Assembly: GCA_030424825.1 (NCBI GenBank)
Contig: JAUHWE010000142.1
Coordinates: 1 to 9,290 of the forward strand
Source of the DNA: Verrucomicrobiia bacterium
Lineage (GTDB): Bacteria > Verrucomicrobiota > Verrucomicrobiia > Opitutales > Opitutaceae
Direction of reading: 5' to 3'
DNA length: 9,290 nt
Shown in pieces: positions 1-8,600 of the stretch. Made by a program: the position numbers and the translations under genes. The notes under the pieces are model-generated. The model did not search any database and had not been told where the DNA came from. It worked only from the letters and a program-made list of their open reading frames with translations. The stretch's first letter is position 1. Each line of letters starts with the position of its first letter.

Positions 1-3000
1 CTATTCTTCGCTAGTACGTTAAGGCTTCGAGTCTCGTAAACACCGAAATTTCTAGACAAAAATCGCACCCAACTGCCATCAAACGAATTTCTAGAAAACC
101 GAAAGTCGAGAATCAGTCCACTTGCAAAGCGGGATGAAAAACTTCCAAAGCTCTCGTCCAAGATCCCATTGCGTATCAGAATTTCGTGGTCGCCTTCCCC
201 TTCGATATCAAAGTAGATCTCGTTTTGCTCATTCTCTTTTTCTGCGACATTTCGAGCCCGCAGTTCACCATCAACCCAGATCTCCAACGTCGGCTCTTCC
301 AGAGGATACGGAGTACTCCATTTCACGTACACACGACCTTCCCCCGTAATGGCCGTGATGATTTCTGGATCTTCTTCAATCCAAGTATTGTGGGGCGCGT
401 GCGAAAACAATTGGTTTTGATTTTTGTCGTACCCCCACCCTCTCTCAGCGTTAGTCAGCCACTCATGACCTCTGAACCATATCGATTTCCTAAACCTCGC
501 GGTCGATTTGATATGCCTGTCGATCTCCAACTGAACGATCGGTCCTTCTCCGGCTAAATCGCCTTCCCATGAATCGAATTTAATACTTTCATCATTCGAC
601 TCTGCCAACACCGTTATAGTATCGCCTGTCTCGTAACTGACTTTTTGACCAAGAATTCTATACAAACTATCAAATGACGCTAAATCGACTTGCCATCCGG
701 CTTCCCAAATAATATAAGGCAACGTGAAATATCGCTTTTCCCCTGCGGTTCCCTCAACCTCAAATCGAATTCTATGATCTCCTTCGCCAACAAATATTCT
801 TACATCCGAACTTTCTTCATACCTCGCCTGCAAGGAGTCATCTAAATACACCGCGCAAACGGTTGGGCTCGTTTCATGGTAGTCTCCCAACTCTAGCCGA
901 AATTCCAATACCCCCGGTCCACTTACAACTGTCTCCATAAACAGCAAGCCATCGTAATCCTTTTCATAAATACGAAGCTGTCCGTAATCGGTATCCCAAT
1001 ACGCATTCCCACCTGCCACCCAAGCCAGATCTCCAAACTCGAACGTCTGGCTCAAATCAAATCCAACATCAACCGACTCATCTATTTCCATTGTGGCTGG
1101 ATTCGCGATTCCAGAAACATCGCCCGTCCACGAGTTCAGCGAAACACCTTCAGGTAAAATCGCGCTTACCGTTACTGTCTCTCCAAGTTCAGCATAGTCA
1201 ACAGCTGGCTCATACTCCAGACTCACCCCATTTACAACGTTTGGAAGAGCCGACCCATCCTTTAGCCGTATATTCTTAATCCATACTGACCTACTTTGCC
1301 TGCTTGGCTGCCAATCGCCCTTCAGCATGAAGCGAACCGGCACAAGTGATTCCCCCTCAACATGAGGTACGAAAATGCTCCCTGTTTTCCACTCGTCCGC
1401 ATCGTTAAAAACTTTCTCGCCCCAGGGGGAACTGACAGCCAGCCACATACCCTCGCTCACATTGCGATATTCGAATTCCAATAGATGGTCTCCTGGAAAA
1501 CCTCCTTCCAAATATGCTTGTCCAAAAGGGTGAATTTGATTCGACGAAAACGCAATCACCTCATCGCCTTCCAGATTGAAGACCTCAAGATCAATAACAT
1601 CCTGAACGACAGCCAGCTCGCTTGCCACATAATTAACACCGTCTCTCATCAAGCCGAATGCGGTCTCTACTCTAATCGCCTCCTCAGGATTTAACACGAG
1701 AGGATTACCGTACTGGTTCTCGCCATTAATAATCCAATACAGAAACTCGAAACCTGACCTCGGCGTAGCCGTAAAAACAATCGCATCGCCCTTCTGATAA
1801 GGAGGCGAACTTGGATTCAGCTCAACATCTCCCCAATTAACATAGTCGCTCTCCCACAAAGTGACCTCGATATGCTCGCCCGCTACCCAATTGAAATTGC
1901 TTAAATACAATGAATAGAGAGACTTGGGGTGCAAAAAAGCATCCCATCGAACGACATGCTCGCCCTCCGGAACAAATATGCTCTTTACCTCTACTGGGTC
2001 GAAATAATCTCGATACCACTCGACTTTTTGACCATCCAGGGAAACGATTGAATCACTTCCAGATCCACTCTCGTGATACATTTCAAACGACAAATAGCCC
2101 GGACCGTCTATTGTCAGTTCGAGATATCCTAATCCTCTAGACTCTTCATCGCCTCCTAGCACCTCGCCACGAAGGGACCGAACACCGTTCTTGGTTTCCC
2201 AGTACCAATTGGAACCTGCAGAAAACCTTAGATCGCGTCCGAATCCAATAGTCGTCGCGCGAGACAAGGATACAATGGATTTATGTCCATCCATCACAAT
2301 CTGAGGAGAGAGCTCCTCAGTCTTGATGTCACCGCTCCAACCTAAGAACTCGTTTCCTTCAACCAGAGTCATGGAAAGATCCACTACGCTCCCCAAGCTG
2401 AACTCGCCTCCATTCGTGCCATCAATACCCTTTTTTCCGATCTCAAGGAAAACTTGAGATGAATAGCTCGTGTTACCGAATCCCATATCGGAATACCCAT
2501 TTCCCACCACTTCGACAACTTGCGACATCTCCGGCAAACGGATGGTACCCGAGCTCCATTGCGACAGGCTGCTTCCAGCATCTCCTGAAAAAACGCCATC
2601 GATATAAAAGTTCGTCTCGCCCTGATTGCGGTGGTTGAAACTGAGAATTCCGGGACCAGCAAAACGAGCCAAGGCCCATCCACCGTATTCAGAGTCAGTC
2701 AAATTCGGGTCGTCGATGAAGATTCGATCATCAGTCAACTCCCATTCGAGATTGTTCGAGACCAGCCAAGTAATGTCTCCCAAGATATGCTCAGTTCCAT
2801 AACGTCCTTCGATGAAATAGTGCCTATCCATCGGCAATTCGATTGAAGTTAAATCGCTTTCGAAATCTCTAAACCATCCAGAAAATACAAGCCCCTCCTC
2901 GTCTGGCGTTGCAGTTATCAACGCTGTCGACCCAGCATCGAAGACAGACCAATCTCCAGTCAAATTACTAACGCCGCCCCTGACATCCGTCCAAACACCG

Positions 3001-5156
3001 TACCCTTGGATAAAATCGAAACCATCTAGAATAACTTCTGAGTCCGTTTCGACCTCAAACTCGAATCGTACTATATTGCTACCCAAATTACAGGGTACCA
3101 CTATCTCCTCCCAATTATTCTCTGAATAGTAAAAGTACTCCTCCGGATAGTACGATTCACCATTCAATAGAACTTTGAAATTTACCAATCGATCTTCTCC
3201 TTTCACAGACGCCTTAAACACACCCGGTCCTTCCACCTCAGTCTCGATCCAAGTGGACCGCCGCGTCCAAGGCTGACCATCTTCATATTTCCATATCAAT
3301 CCTTCACCCAGATCACCCTCTCCTTCATTCGTCTGGTTCTGAATTGATACAGGAACGGCACCGCTATGATTCCACGCTGCTCCTTTCCAGTCAATCGATC
3401 CACTGAATGAAGCATCGATTGTCGTCAATTCATCCATCACAATCTCAACCTCTAGATCGGAACTCTCAACATCGCCCAACCACCCCTCAAACACTCCCTC
3501 ATCATCCGGGATTGCAATTAGCGTAACCTGCTCACCCACCTCATAGAATTCCTTGTTAGGAATAATGGATACATTTCCATTCCCCAGCACCGTCAACTTT
3601 AGATTACTCTCTTTCACCACCTCAAGATCGCCCAGCCAGATTTTCCTAAGGTCGTTTCTCACCTGCATTCTCCACTCGATCTCGTGGACACCCCCCTCCA
3701 GCTCGAAGCGATAGATCTCTCCGCCACCGCTGGGCAATGATTGCATGAGATTATTGCCATTCACATAAAACCCTATTCCTCGGTCACGGGCACTACCTCC
3801 TGCATCGGTATTTGCCCAAAACCCTATTTCAGCAGGTCCGACAACGGTCGCCTTGAAAGAGGTCCAGTCTTGATTGAATAGATATGATGGTTGTCCGGAG
3901 GGCGTGGAATAGAAAGGATCGATTATCCAAGGGGTGTAACCTTCCACGGAGAAATCTGCAACCTCCAACCGATGATCCAATATGAAGCCAGCGCCAAAGG
4001 TCGTTTCTTCGAACAGATCCATAACCATCGGGTTTTCGCTGCCGTTTAGCTCCCCCATCCAGCCTGCGAATCGATAACCCGCTTCCGGAACCGCCTCTAA
4101 TTTGACCCTCTCTCCCCACGCATAGAATTCTCTTTCCTCGTCTATATCTACTCTTCCACGCGCTGTCTCAATCTCCAGCAAACGCAATCCATAAATTACT
4201 TCGAAATTCGTGATTGAGAATGGTGACGCTGAACCATTTATATTGATCGCAAGATCATGTACGCCTTTTGGTATCGTCACTAGGTGCTCCCCATTTACGT
4301 AAATATATGCCTCCGGATTTATCTGGATATAGGTACCGCCAGAACTGGGAATATCTTCTACAGTAAGTCGAACAATTGCGGGCCCTTCGATTCGAGTCTT
4401 TAGCCAACCACCTTCATTCGTAAGCTTTCCTCCGTGATATATCCAAGGACGTTTCTCTCCCCCGTTCATCTTCCACGAATGACCAAATGCCTGAATCTCT
4501 GTCTGAAACTCTGCAACATACGTTTCGTTAGGGTGAATATAAGTGACCGGCTCCTCGACAGACAAACGAGACCCTGACCAGCGCAAAAACTCCCATCCTG
4601 GCAACGGTTTCGCCTCAACGAATCCCTCTCTCCCCAAATCGGCTTCGAGCGTTCCCCCAAAATGCTTTATATCGCCAAACCCGCCACTTTCGAAGAAAAC
4701 TCGATCCACCAATATCCTCCCATGGATTTCACTTGGCTGAAGCGAAATACTCACAAAATTCTCCCCCTCTGGAAACTCCAGTCGATGTAAAAACCACCCA
4801 TTGAGCTTTATTTCAGTTCCCTGGATCGGCTCAAAAGTCCCCTCTAGCTCGTATTCAATCGTGCCGTCAGAACCTTCTGGCAATTCCTTCAAAACGAGAA
4901 ATTCCAAAGTACCCTGTCCCTCAAATCTAAATTCGAGCGTAGCAGGATCGACTAACTCGTCTGTAAAAAGCGAGGCCAAACAACTCTCTGTGCCGTAGCC
5001 CTCCCCATCCAGCACACTCCACTGCGTCTCATTGAATATCGTATCCTCAATTTGAGGACTGTCCAAGGCTTCCTCGACAAGCGTAGCGGCATATAGCTCC
5101 TGCCCCACTAAAGCGGGAAATATCGCAGCGACAATGATTAACCCTATCTTCATCAT
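1..5156 (-). CDS. Giant InlB-type B-repeat exported protein, 3' end outside window (N-terminal 1718 residues)
   Basis: Translated codon by codon: there is no stop from the ATG at 5154-5156 to the left edge, so the gene is 3'-partial. I chose this start because it gives a compact signal peptide (MMKIGLIIVAAIFPALVG...). An in-frame ATG at 5211-5213 overlapping the upstream stop would add 19 residues, and a TTG at 5169-5171 would add 5. After a first beta module come eight B-repeats (4503-4673, 3981-4187, 3402-3608, 2796-2996, 2256-2426, 1653-1871, 1050-1241, 489-692) separated by larger beta modules; a ninth module continues to the edge. Typical strings are YEVGEQVTLIAIPDD then GWLGDVE, and AGPGILSF, DGPGYLSF, SGPGVLEF in the larger modules. 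Only three cysteines were noted in 1718 residues, and Asp and Glu are abundant. The gene follows another of the same architecture and is probably co-transcribed. It is likely a secreted or surface structural, adhesive or ligand-binding protein; no enzyme domain is seen. The C-terminus and any anchoring signal are unknown. Confidence 0.92.
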   Translation of the reverse strand, partial: MMKIGLIIVAAIFPALVGQELYAATLVEEALDSPQIEDTIFNETQWSVLDGEGYGTESCLASLFTDELVDPATLEFRFEGQGTLEFLVLKELPEGSDGTIEYELEGTFEPIQGTEIKLNGWFLHRLEFPEGENFVSISLQPSEIHGRILVDRVFFESGGFGDIKHFGGTLEADLGREGFVEAKPLPGWEFLRWSGSRLSVEEPVTYIHPNETYVAEFQTEIQAFGHSWKMNGGEKRPWIYHGGKLTNEGGWLKTRIEGPAIVRLTVEDIPSSGGTYIQINPEAYIYVNGEHLVTIPKGVHDLAININGSASPFSITNFEVIYGLRLLEIETARGRVDIDEEREFYAWGERVKLEAVPEAGYRFAGWMGELNGSENPMVMDLFEETTFGAGFILDHRLEVADFSVEGYTPWIIDPFYSTPSGQPSYLFNQDWTSFKATVVGPAEIGFWANTDAGGSARDRGIGFYVNGNNLMQSLPSGGGEIYRFELEGGVHEIEWRMQVRNDLRKIWLGDLEVVKESNLKLTVLGNGNVSIIPNKEFYEVGEQVTLIAIPDDEGVFEGWLGDVESSDLEVEIVMDELTTIDASFSGSIDWKGAAWNHSGAVPVSIQNQTNEGEGDLGEGLIWKYEDGQPWTRRSTWIETEVEGPGVFKASVKGEDRLVNFKVLLNGESYYPEEYFYYSENNWEEIVVPCNLGSNIVRFEFEVETDSEVILDGFDFIQGYGVWTDVRGGVSNLTGDWSVFDAGSTALITATPDEEGLVFSGWFRDFESDLTSIELPMDRHYFIEGRYGTEHILGDITWLVSNNLEWELTDDRIFIDDPNLTDSEYGGWALARFAGPGILSFNHRNQGETNFYIDGVFSGDAGSSLSQWSSGTIRLPEMSQVVEVVGNGYSDMGFGNTSYSSQVFLEIGKKGIDGTNGGEFSLGSVVDLSMTLVEGNEFLGWSGDIKTEELSPQIVMDGHKSIVSLSRATTIGFGRDLRFSAGSNWYWETKNGVRSLRGEVLGGDEESRGLGYLELTIDGPGYLSFEMYHESGSGSDSIVSLDGQKVEWYRDYFDPVEVKSIFVPEGEHVVRWDAFLHPKSLYSLYLSNFNWVAGEHIEVTLWESDYVNWGDVELNPSSPPYQKGDAIVFTATPRSGFEFLYWIINGENQYGNPLVLNPEEAIRVETAFGLMRDGVNYVASELAVVQDVIDLEVFNLEGDEVIAFSSNQIHPFGQAYLEGGFPGDHLLEFEYRNVSEGMWLAVSSPWGEKVFNDADEWKTGSIFVPHVEGESLVPVRFMLKGDWQPSRQSRSVWIKNIRLKDGSALPNVVNGVSLEYEPAVDYAELGETVTVSAILPEGVSLNSWTGDVSGIANPATMEIDESVDVGFDLSQTFEFGDLAWVAGGNAYWDTDYGQLRIYEKDYDGLLFMETVVSGPGVLEFRLELGDYHETSPTVCAVYLDDSLQARYEESSDVRIFVGEGDHRIRFEVEGTAGEKRYFTLPYIIWEAGWQVDLASFDSLYRILGQKVSYETGDTITVLAESNDESIKFDSWEGDLAGEGPIVQLEIDRHIKSTARFRKSIWFRGHEWLTNAERGWGYDKNQNQLFSHAPHNTWIEEDPEIITAITGEGRVYVKWSTPYPLEEPTLEIWVDGELRARNVAEKENEQNEIYFDIEGEGDHEILIRNGILDESFGSFSSRFASGLILDFRFSRNSFDGSWVRFLSRNFGVYETRSLNVLAKN
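489..4673 (-). repeat. Eight diverged InlB-type B-repeats alternating with beta modules (second giant gene)
   Basis: In protein order the small repeats lie at about 4503-4673, 3981-4187, 3402-3608, 2796-2996, 2256-2426, 1653-1871, 1050-1241 and 489-692. Each has some of the pattern Gly-x-Val...Pro..Tyr..Gly-Glu-x-Val-x-Leu-x-Ala-x-Pro...Phe-x-Gly-Trp-x-Gly-Asp, then an acidic strand such as EIVMDE or QIVMDG. Starts are spaced 486-630 nt apart. The larger modules between them often begin with a Trp/Gly-rich strand (LAWVAGGNAYWDT, LRFSAGSNWYWET), continue with G-P-G-x-L-x-F, and end with an N/D-F-x-V strand. The units are recognisable in protein but strongly diverged in DNA. The first and fifth repeats are short. 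Boundaries were set by eye and may be off by several residues. Confidence 0.85.
5088..5156 (-). other. Predicted Sec signal peptide of the second giant gene
   Basis: The first 23 residues are Met-Met-Lys, a hydrophobic core (GLIIVAAIFPALVG) and a short polar stretch ending Leu-Tyr-Ala before Ala-Thr-Leu. The positive n-region, 14-residue core and Ala at the possible cleavage site fit Sec/signal peptidase I export. Cleavage after Tyr-Ala or one residue later are both plausible. There is no cysteine, so it is not a lipoprotein signal. It is the main reason for preferring the start at 5156 over 5213. Confidence 0.72.
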
Positions 5157-5209
5157 ATTTTTTAAAATCAATTCACTCGGAAACGTATTTCCTTTCGGTT
5201 CACACTCCA
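5157..5209 (-). other. Short spacer between the two giant genes
   Basis: The 53-nt gap reads through in the frame of the second gene from an ATG at 5211-5213 that overlaps the TGA of the first gene (ATGATG). It holds a weak inverted repeat at 5179-5192 (transcript GGAAA-UACG-UUUCC: 5-bp stem, UNCG-type loop), then an A/T-rich stretch (TTGATTTTAAAAAAT) just before the ATG at 5156. The only purine-rich ribosome-site-like string (AAGGAAA) is about 30 nt upstream of that ATG, too far for normal use. No promoter or terminator is convincing. The gap suggests one transcript and possibly coupled translation. Confidence 0.5.
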
Positions 5210-5641
5210 TCATTCGATATCAGAATTAATGCCAAATCTAAAATATACTGCTTTCGCCTCCTCAGGCATCGCAAAATCAAATAAGTGAGCATCGAACCCA
5301 TTATCCAATTCAATGGATGTCTTTGCCGCATCGAGTGAAAAGTCATCGATCGCCAACCAGTTTTCAAGGTCGAACGAGGCTTCAATCTGATGGTGGAGGT
5401 GGTCACCTGTTCTGTGTTTCGTAAACCACACGCTCGCCCTACTTTCAGCTCCCGATTCCACATCAACGAGATACCCGAACGGTCCCTCATTTCCGGCAAA
5501 AGGATCTAGGCCGTACAACGCTTCCTCAAACCCAGTGAAGCCATCGTTGTCCCAATCGAAAGCCAGCATTAACGGCATTTCGCTCATGTCGACGACTCCC
5601 ATTGCGCAACTCAACCAATGGTACACATTTTTCTCCTTATC
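5210..5641 (-). other. C-terminal region of the first giant protein: Ca-loop-like segment plus closing beta domain
   Basis: This covers the last 143 residues after the repeat array. At 5501-5560 the protein reads FDWDNDGFTGFEEALYGLDP. Its D-x-D-x-D-G core and trailing acidic residue resemble a single EF-hand-like / thrombospondin-3-like Ca loop, as found before the C-terminus of many exported proteins of Verrucomicrobiota and Planctomycetota. A beta-rich domain follows with HHQIEASFDLENWLAID and ends VYFRFGINSDIE. There is no hydrophobic helix and no basic tail, so it is not a PEP-CTERM, LPXTG or other membrane-anchoring end. It may be a secretion or surface-association domain, which is inference. 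Calcium binding is predicted only from the residue pattern. Confidence 0.6.
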
Positions 5642-8600
5642 ACCCATTGGCTTATAGAACTGAACATTTCGAATCTGAGCCCAAAAGCTACCACTAGGGC
5701 TTGACCACGAATTGTCGTCACGGTTGTCCACGTATTGAAATTCTACTACATGCTCTCCTGGACCAATCAGAATAGACTCGCGGAACAGTCGATCATCGCT
5801 CGCATTTCCCTCCAATACAACCTGACCATCTACCGTTACTTTAAAGATCGCGACGGAGGTAGACCCGCTTCCGTAATCCTGAATCCAATCGAAAGACAAT
5901 ACCCCCATCCCGTTCACCTTTGTCCGAAGAATGGCCGGTCTCATTTCATTCAATGTTGGGTTATGGCTGTAGAGCGAGCCACCAACGACATACCACTGCC
6001 CATCCATTGGCGTCGTATACAAAAAGCCTCCATGCGAAAATTGCTTTGTAAGAATTGGCCCGCCCGCCAAGTCATCACTCATTACAATATCGAACGATTC
6101 AGACTGTCCTTCCAGATCTCCAGTCCATCCATGAAAGTCGACACCATCTTCGACCAACAGCGAAACATTCACTGTTTCGCCAATGTCATATCGCTCCTTA
6201 TGAGGCGTCAGGACAAGGACAGAACCGCCACCCGGAGGATCAATCTTCAGCTCAAATCCTGGCTGAAAACTCCAATTGCTAAGACTTAAACTGATTTCGA
6301 CACCCGGAAAATAATATCTGTCGTCCAGAAGCTCCAATTCGATCCGCAACTGATCCCCCTCTTGCCCGCGGATTTCGAAGAATTCCGTGTCGCAGGAATC
6401 GTAGCGCTCGCACTCGAAAACAAGCGCATCGTCAAGGTAGACCTTCAGGCTGCCACTCTCTTGAAGTATGGATTGCAATTGAAACGCTAAGCGTCCCGGA
6501 CCTTCGAAATTGCGAACCAATCCAACAATTCCCGGTTCAGTTAGAGTCGCCGTCAAGGCTTCGTTGCTCTCCTCCCAAACAGACTCTCCATAGTATGCAA
6601 CTTCGTCTTCTAGGAAACTCTGCTTCTGTGTAAAGTAGGCACGACTGAATCCAGTTTTCTCGACTGTAAAACTTGCATCCGTCGACGTTATTTCAAGAGC
6701 TCCAAACCAGCCCAAAAAATCATTCCCTTCGTCAGGTATTGCCTTCAAAGCCACTTCCTCGCCAACCTTAAACAAGGTCTTATCTGGCTCTAACTGGACA
6801 GATCCACCCACTGTTGACGGTTCAATCTTCAAAGCGGGGAAAGCCTCAAACCCGTCGATATGAACGATCGGCACGCCATCCGTCGATCTTACCCTGAAAC
6901 GTATCAAATCTTTCTGCCATGGCGATTCAAAGAAATACTCGAAATGCATCCAACCACTATCGACAAGCACTTCCTCCCAATCACTCGTTTCCAAATTCTG
7001 CATTTCAAGAGTGCCGTTTACCGCCTTCGCCCAAAATCGAATTCCGAAATGGTCTTCCATCTCAACGAGTCGGTCGAAGGGGAGATAGCTAGACGGACTA
7101 TCAATCCCGACAATCCTTGACGAGCTCCTTCCTTCGACTTTGTCTGTCAAATCCTCTGAAAATGCGGAAGTCAGGCCAGCTGTATAGAAAAGTCCTTCCT
7201 CAGTCGACCAATGATAATAAGCACTTACCCGTGTATGGCCTGCGAGCTCAATCGAGATCGTCTCCTCAACGTATTCTATTGATTCGCCATTCGCGTCCAG
7301 TCTCCATCGATCAAAAACATAACCATCAACAGGATCTGCTGTTAGCTCAATACGCTCTCCAAGCTGATAAATGCCTTCGCCGTGGCTCGAGACAATAGTC
7401 CCGCTCGCGTTTTGACCAAGTTCTAGCTCATAGCCTTCATCGAAATCAAAATTCTCCGCAAAAGTCACTGTATCCGACTGATTCAGTATTCGAATCCGAT
7501 GCTCTCCTTCGTCCACGTTCAAGTCTACGAGCTCTCTCGCCGCATCCTCTCGATTCGGACGATAGATCTTCCTCGATCTGTCATTCAGGTAGACTCTCGT
7601 TTCGTCGTATCCGGTAAGTTGTTCGTGTTTCACCAAATAAAAACTAAACACACCCGGCCCAACTACTGAAAACTCGATCCAGCCTCCTGCTGCAGCGGGA
7701 CTCGGGTTTGTTAGGTAATAATCTCCATCCTCATTTTTGCCCCACTTCCATTTACTCTCTCCACCAATCTCGAAATCGCTTACCGGCACATCGCCCAAAC
7801 TCTCGATTACAAACTGGGGTTTCAATTCGTACGCCTGGTTTAAAGTGATCGAGAATTCTCCAGCGTTTCCTAATGATTCTTCTCCCCAGCCATTAAACAC
7901 GTAGCCATCCAACGGATTCACAGCACCTGTAATAACCGTCCCTTCCGGATGGACTCCCGATTCGACACTAATCTGGACCTCTCCGCCAAACGTCTCTGAA
8001 GGATAGTTGAATGCGTATCCAGATTCGTAACGAATATTTCGGATACCCGATTCATCGTCAACGCTAGCACTAGAATTCGTTGAGGACTGAGCACGCCAAC
8101 GAACGGAATGAGTCCCATCTGAAATACTCACGACATGAGTACTCCAGGCTTCCATAGTATCGAACTCCAACTCCTCTCCATCTAGGAAAATCGTTAAGTA
8201 GCCATGCCCTCGATACGACTCGAACGACAATACGCCAGGCCCGTCGAACTCGGCTTCAACCCAACCATAGTAATCGATTGTCCTACTCCTATCCATGCCC
8301 GTAATTGACAAAATCGGGATCTCCTGACCGAGAGTATCCTGCACTTTCCAGGCGTTCGTACCGCCGATACTCCACAAATGTCCAGAATGATCAATACGAC
8401 CTCCGAATATGGGTTTCACTAGATAAGTCTTATCGAGCGTTATTGTTATTTCGTTTTCCGTTGACTCGACATCGCCCGTCCATCCCAAATGCTCGAAACC
8501 GGCACGAGGAGAAGCTCTTAAACTTACATTTTCACCGATTTCGTAGATATCTTTAGTGGGCCATATTTCAACAGAACCACCCTCTGCTTCGCTCACCAAC

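Noticed and set aside
186..557. 123-residue plus-strand open frame near the left edge
   Set aside because: It is antisense to the B-repeat and beta module of the second giant gene; its composition looks like reverse-complement translation and no motif is present.
2384..2683. 99-residue minus-strand open frame in another frame of the second giant gene
   Set aside because: The overlapping main frame encodes the GPGILSF module and the fifth B-repeat; this one is a +1/+2 shadow with no motif.
5157..5209. Possible rho-independent terminator between the genes
   Set aside because: The only inverted repeat has a weak 5-bp stem and is not followed directly by a T run on the coding strand.
5150..5215. 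Idea that the two genes are one gene broken by a stop or frameshift
   Set aside because: The first protein ends in a proper C-terminal region and the second begins with a signal peptide, so two separate genes explain the junction better.
5735..6289. 184-residue plus-strand open frame opposite the first giant gene
   Set aside because: It lies wholly antisense to a repeat module with clear family motifs, its product shows no recognisable pattern, and there is no ribosome site or neighbour supporting it. It is a shadow frame.
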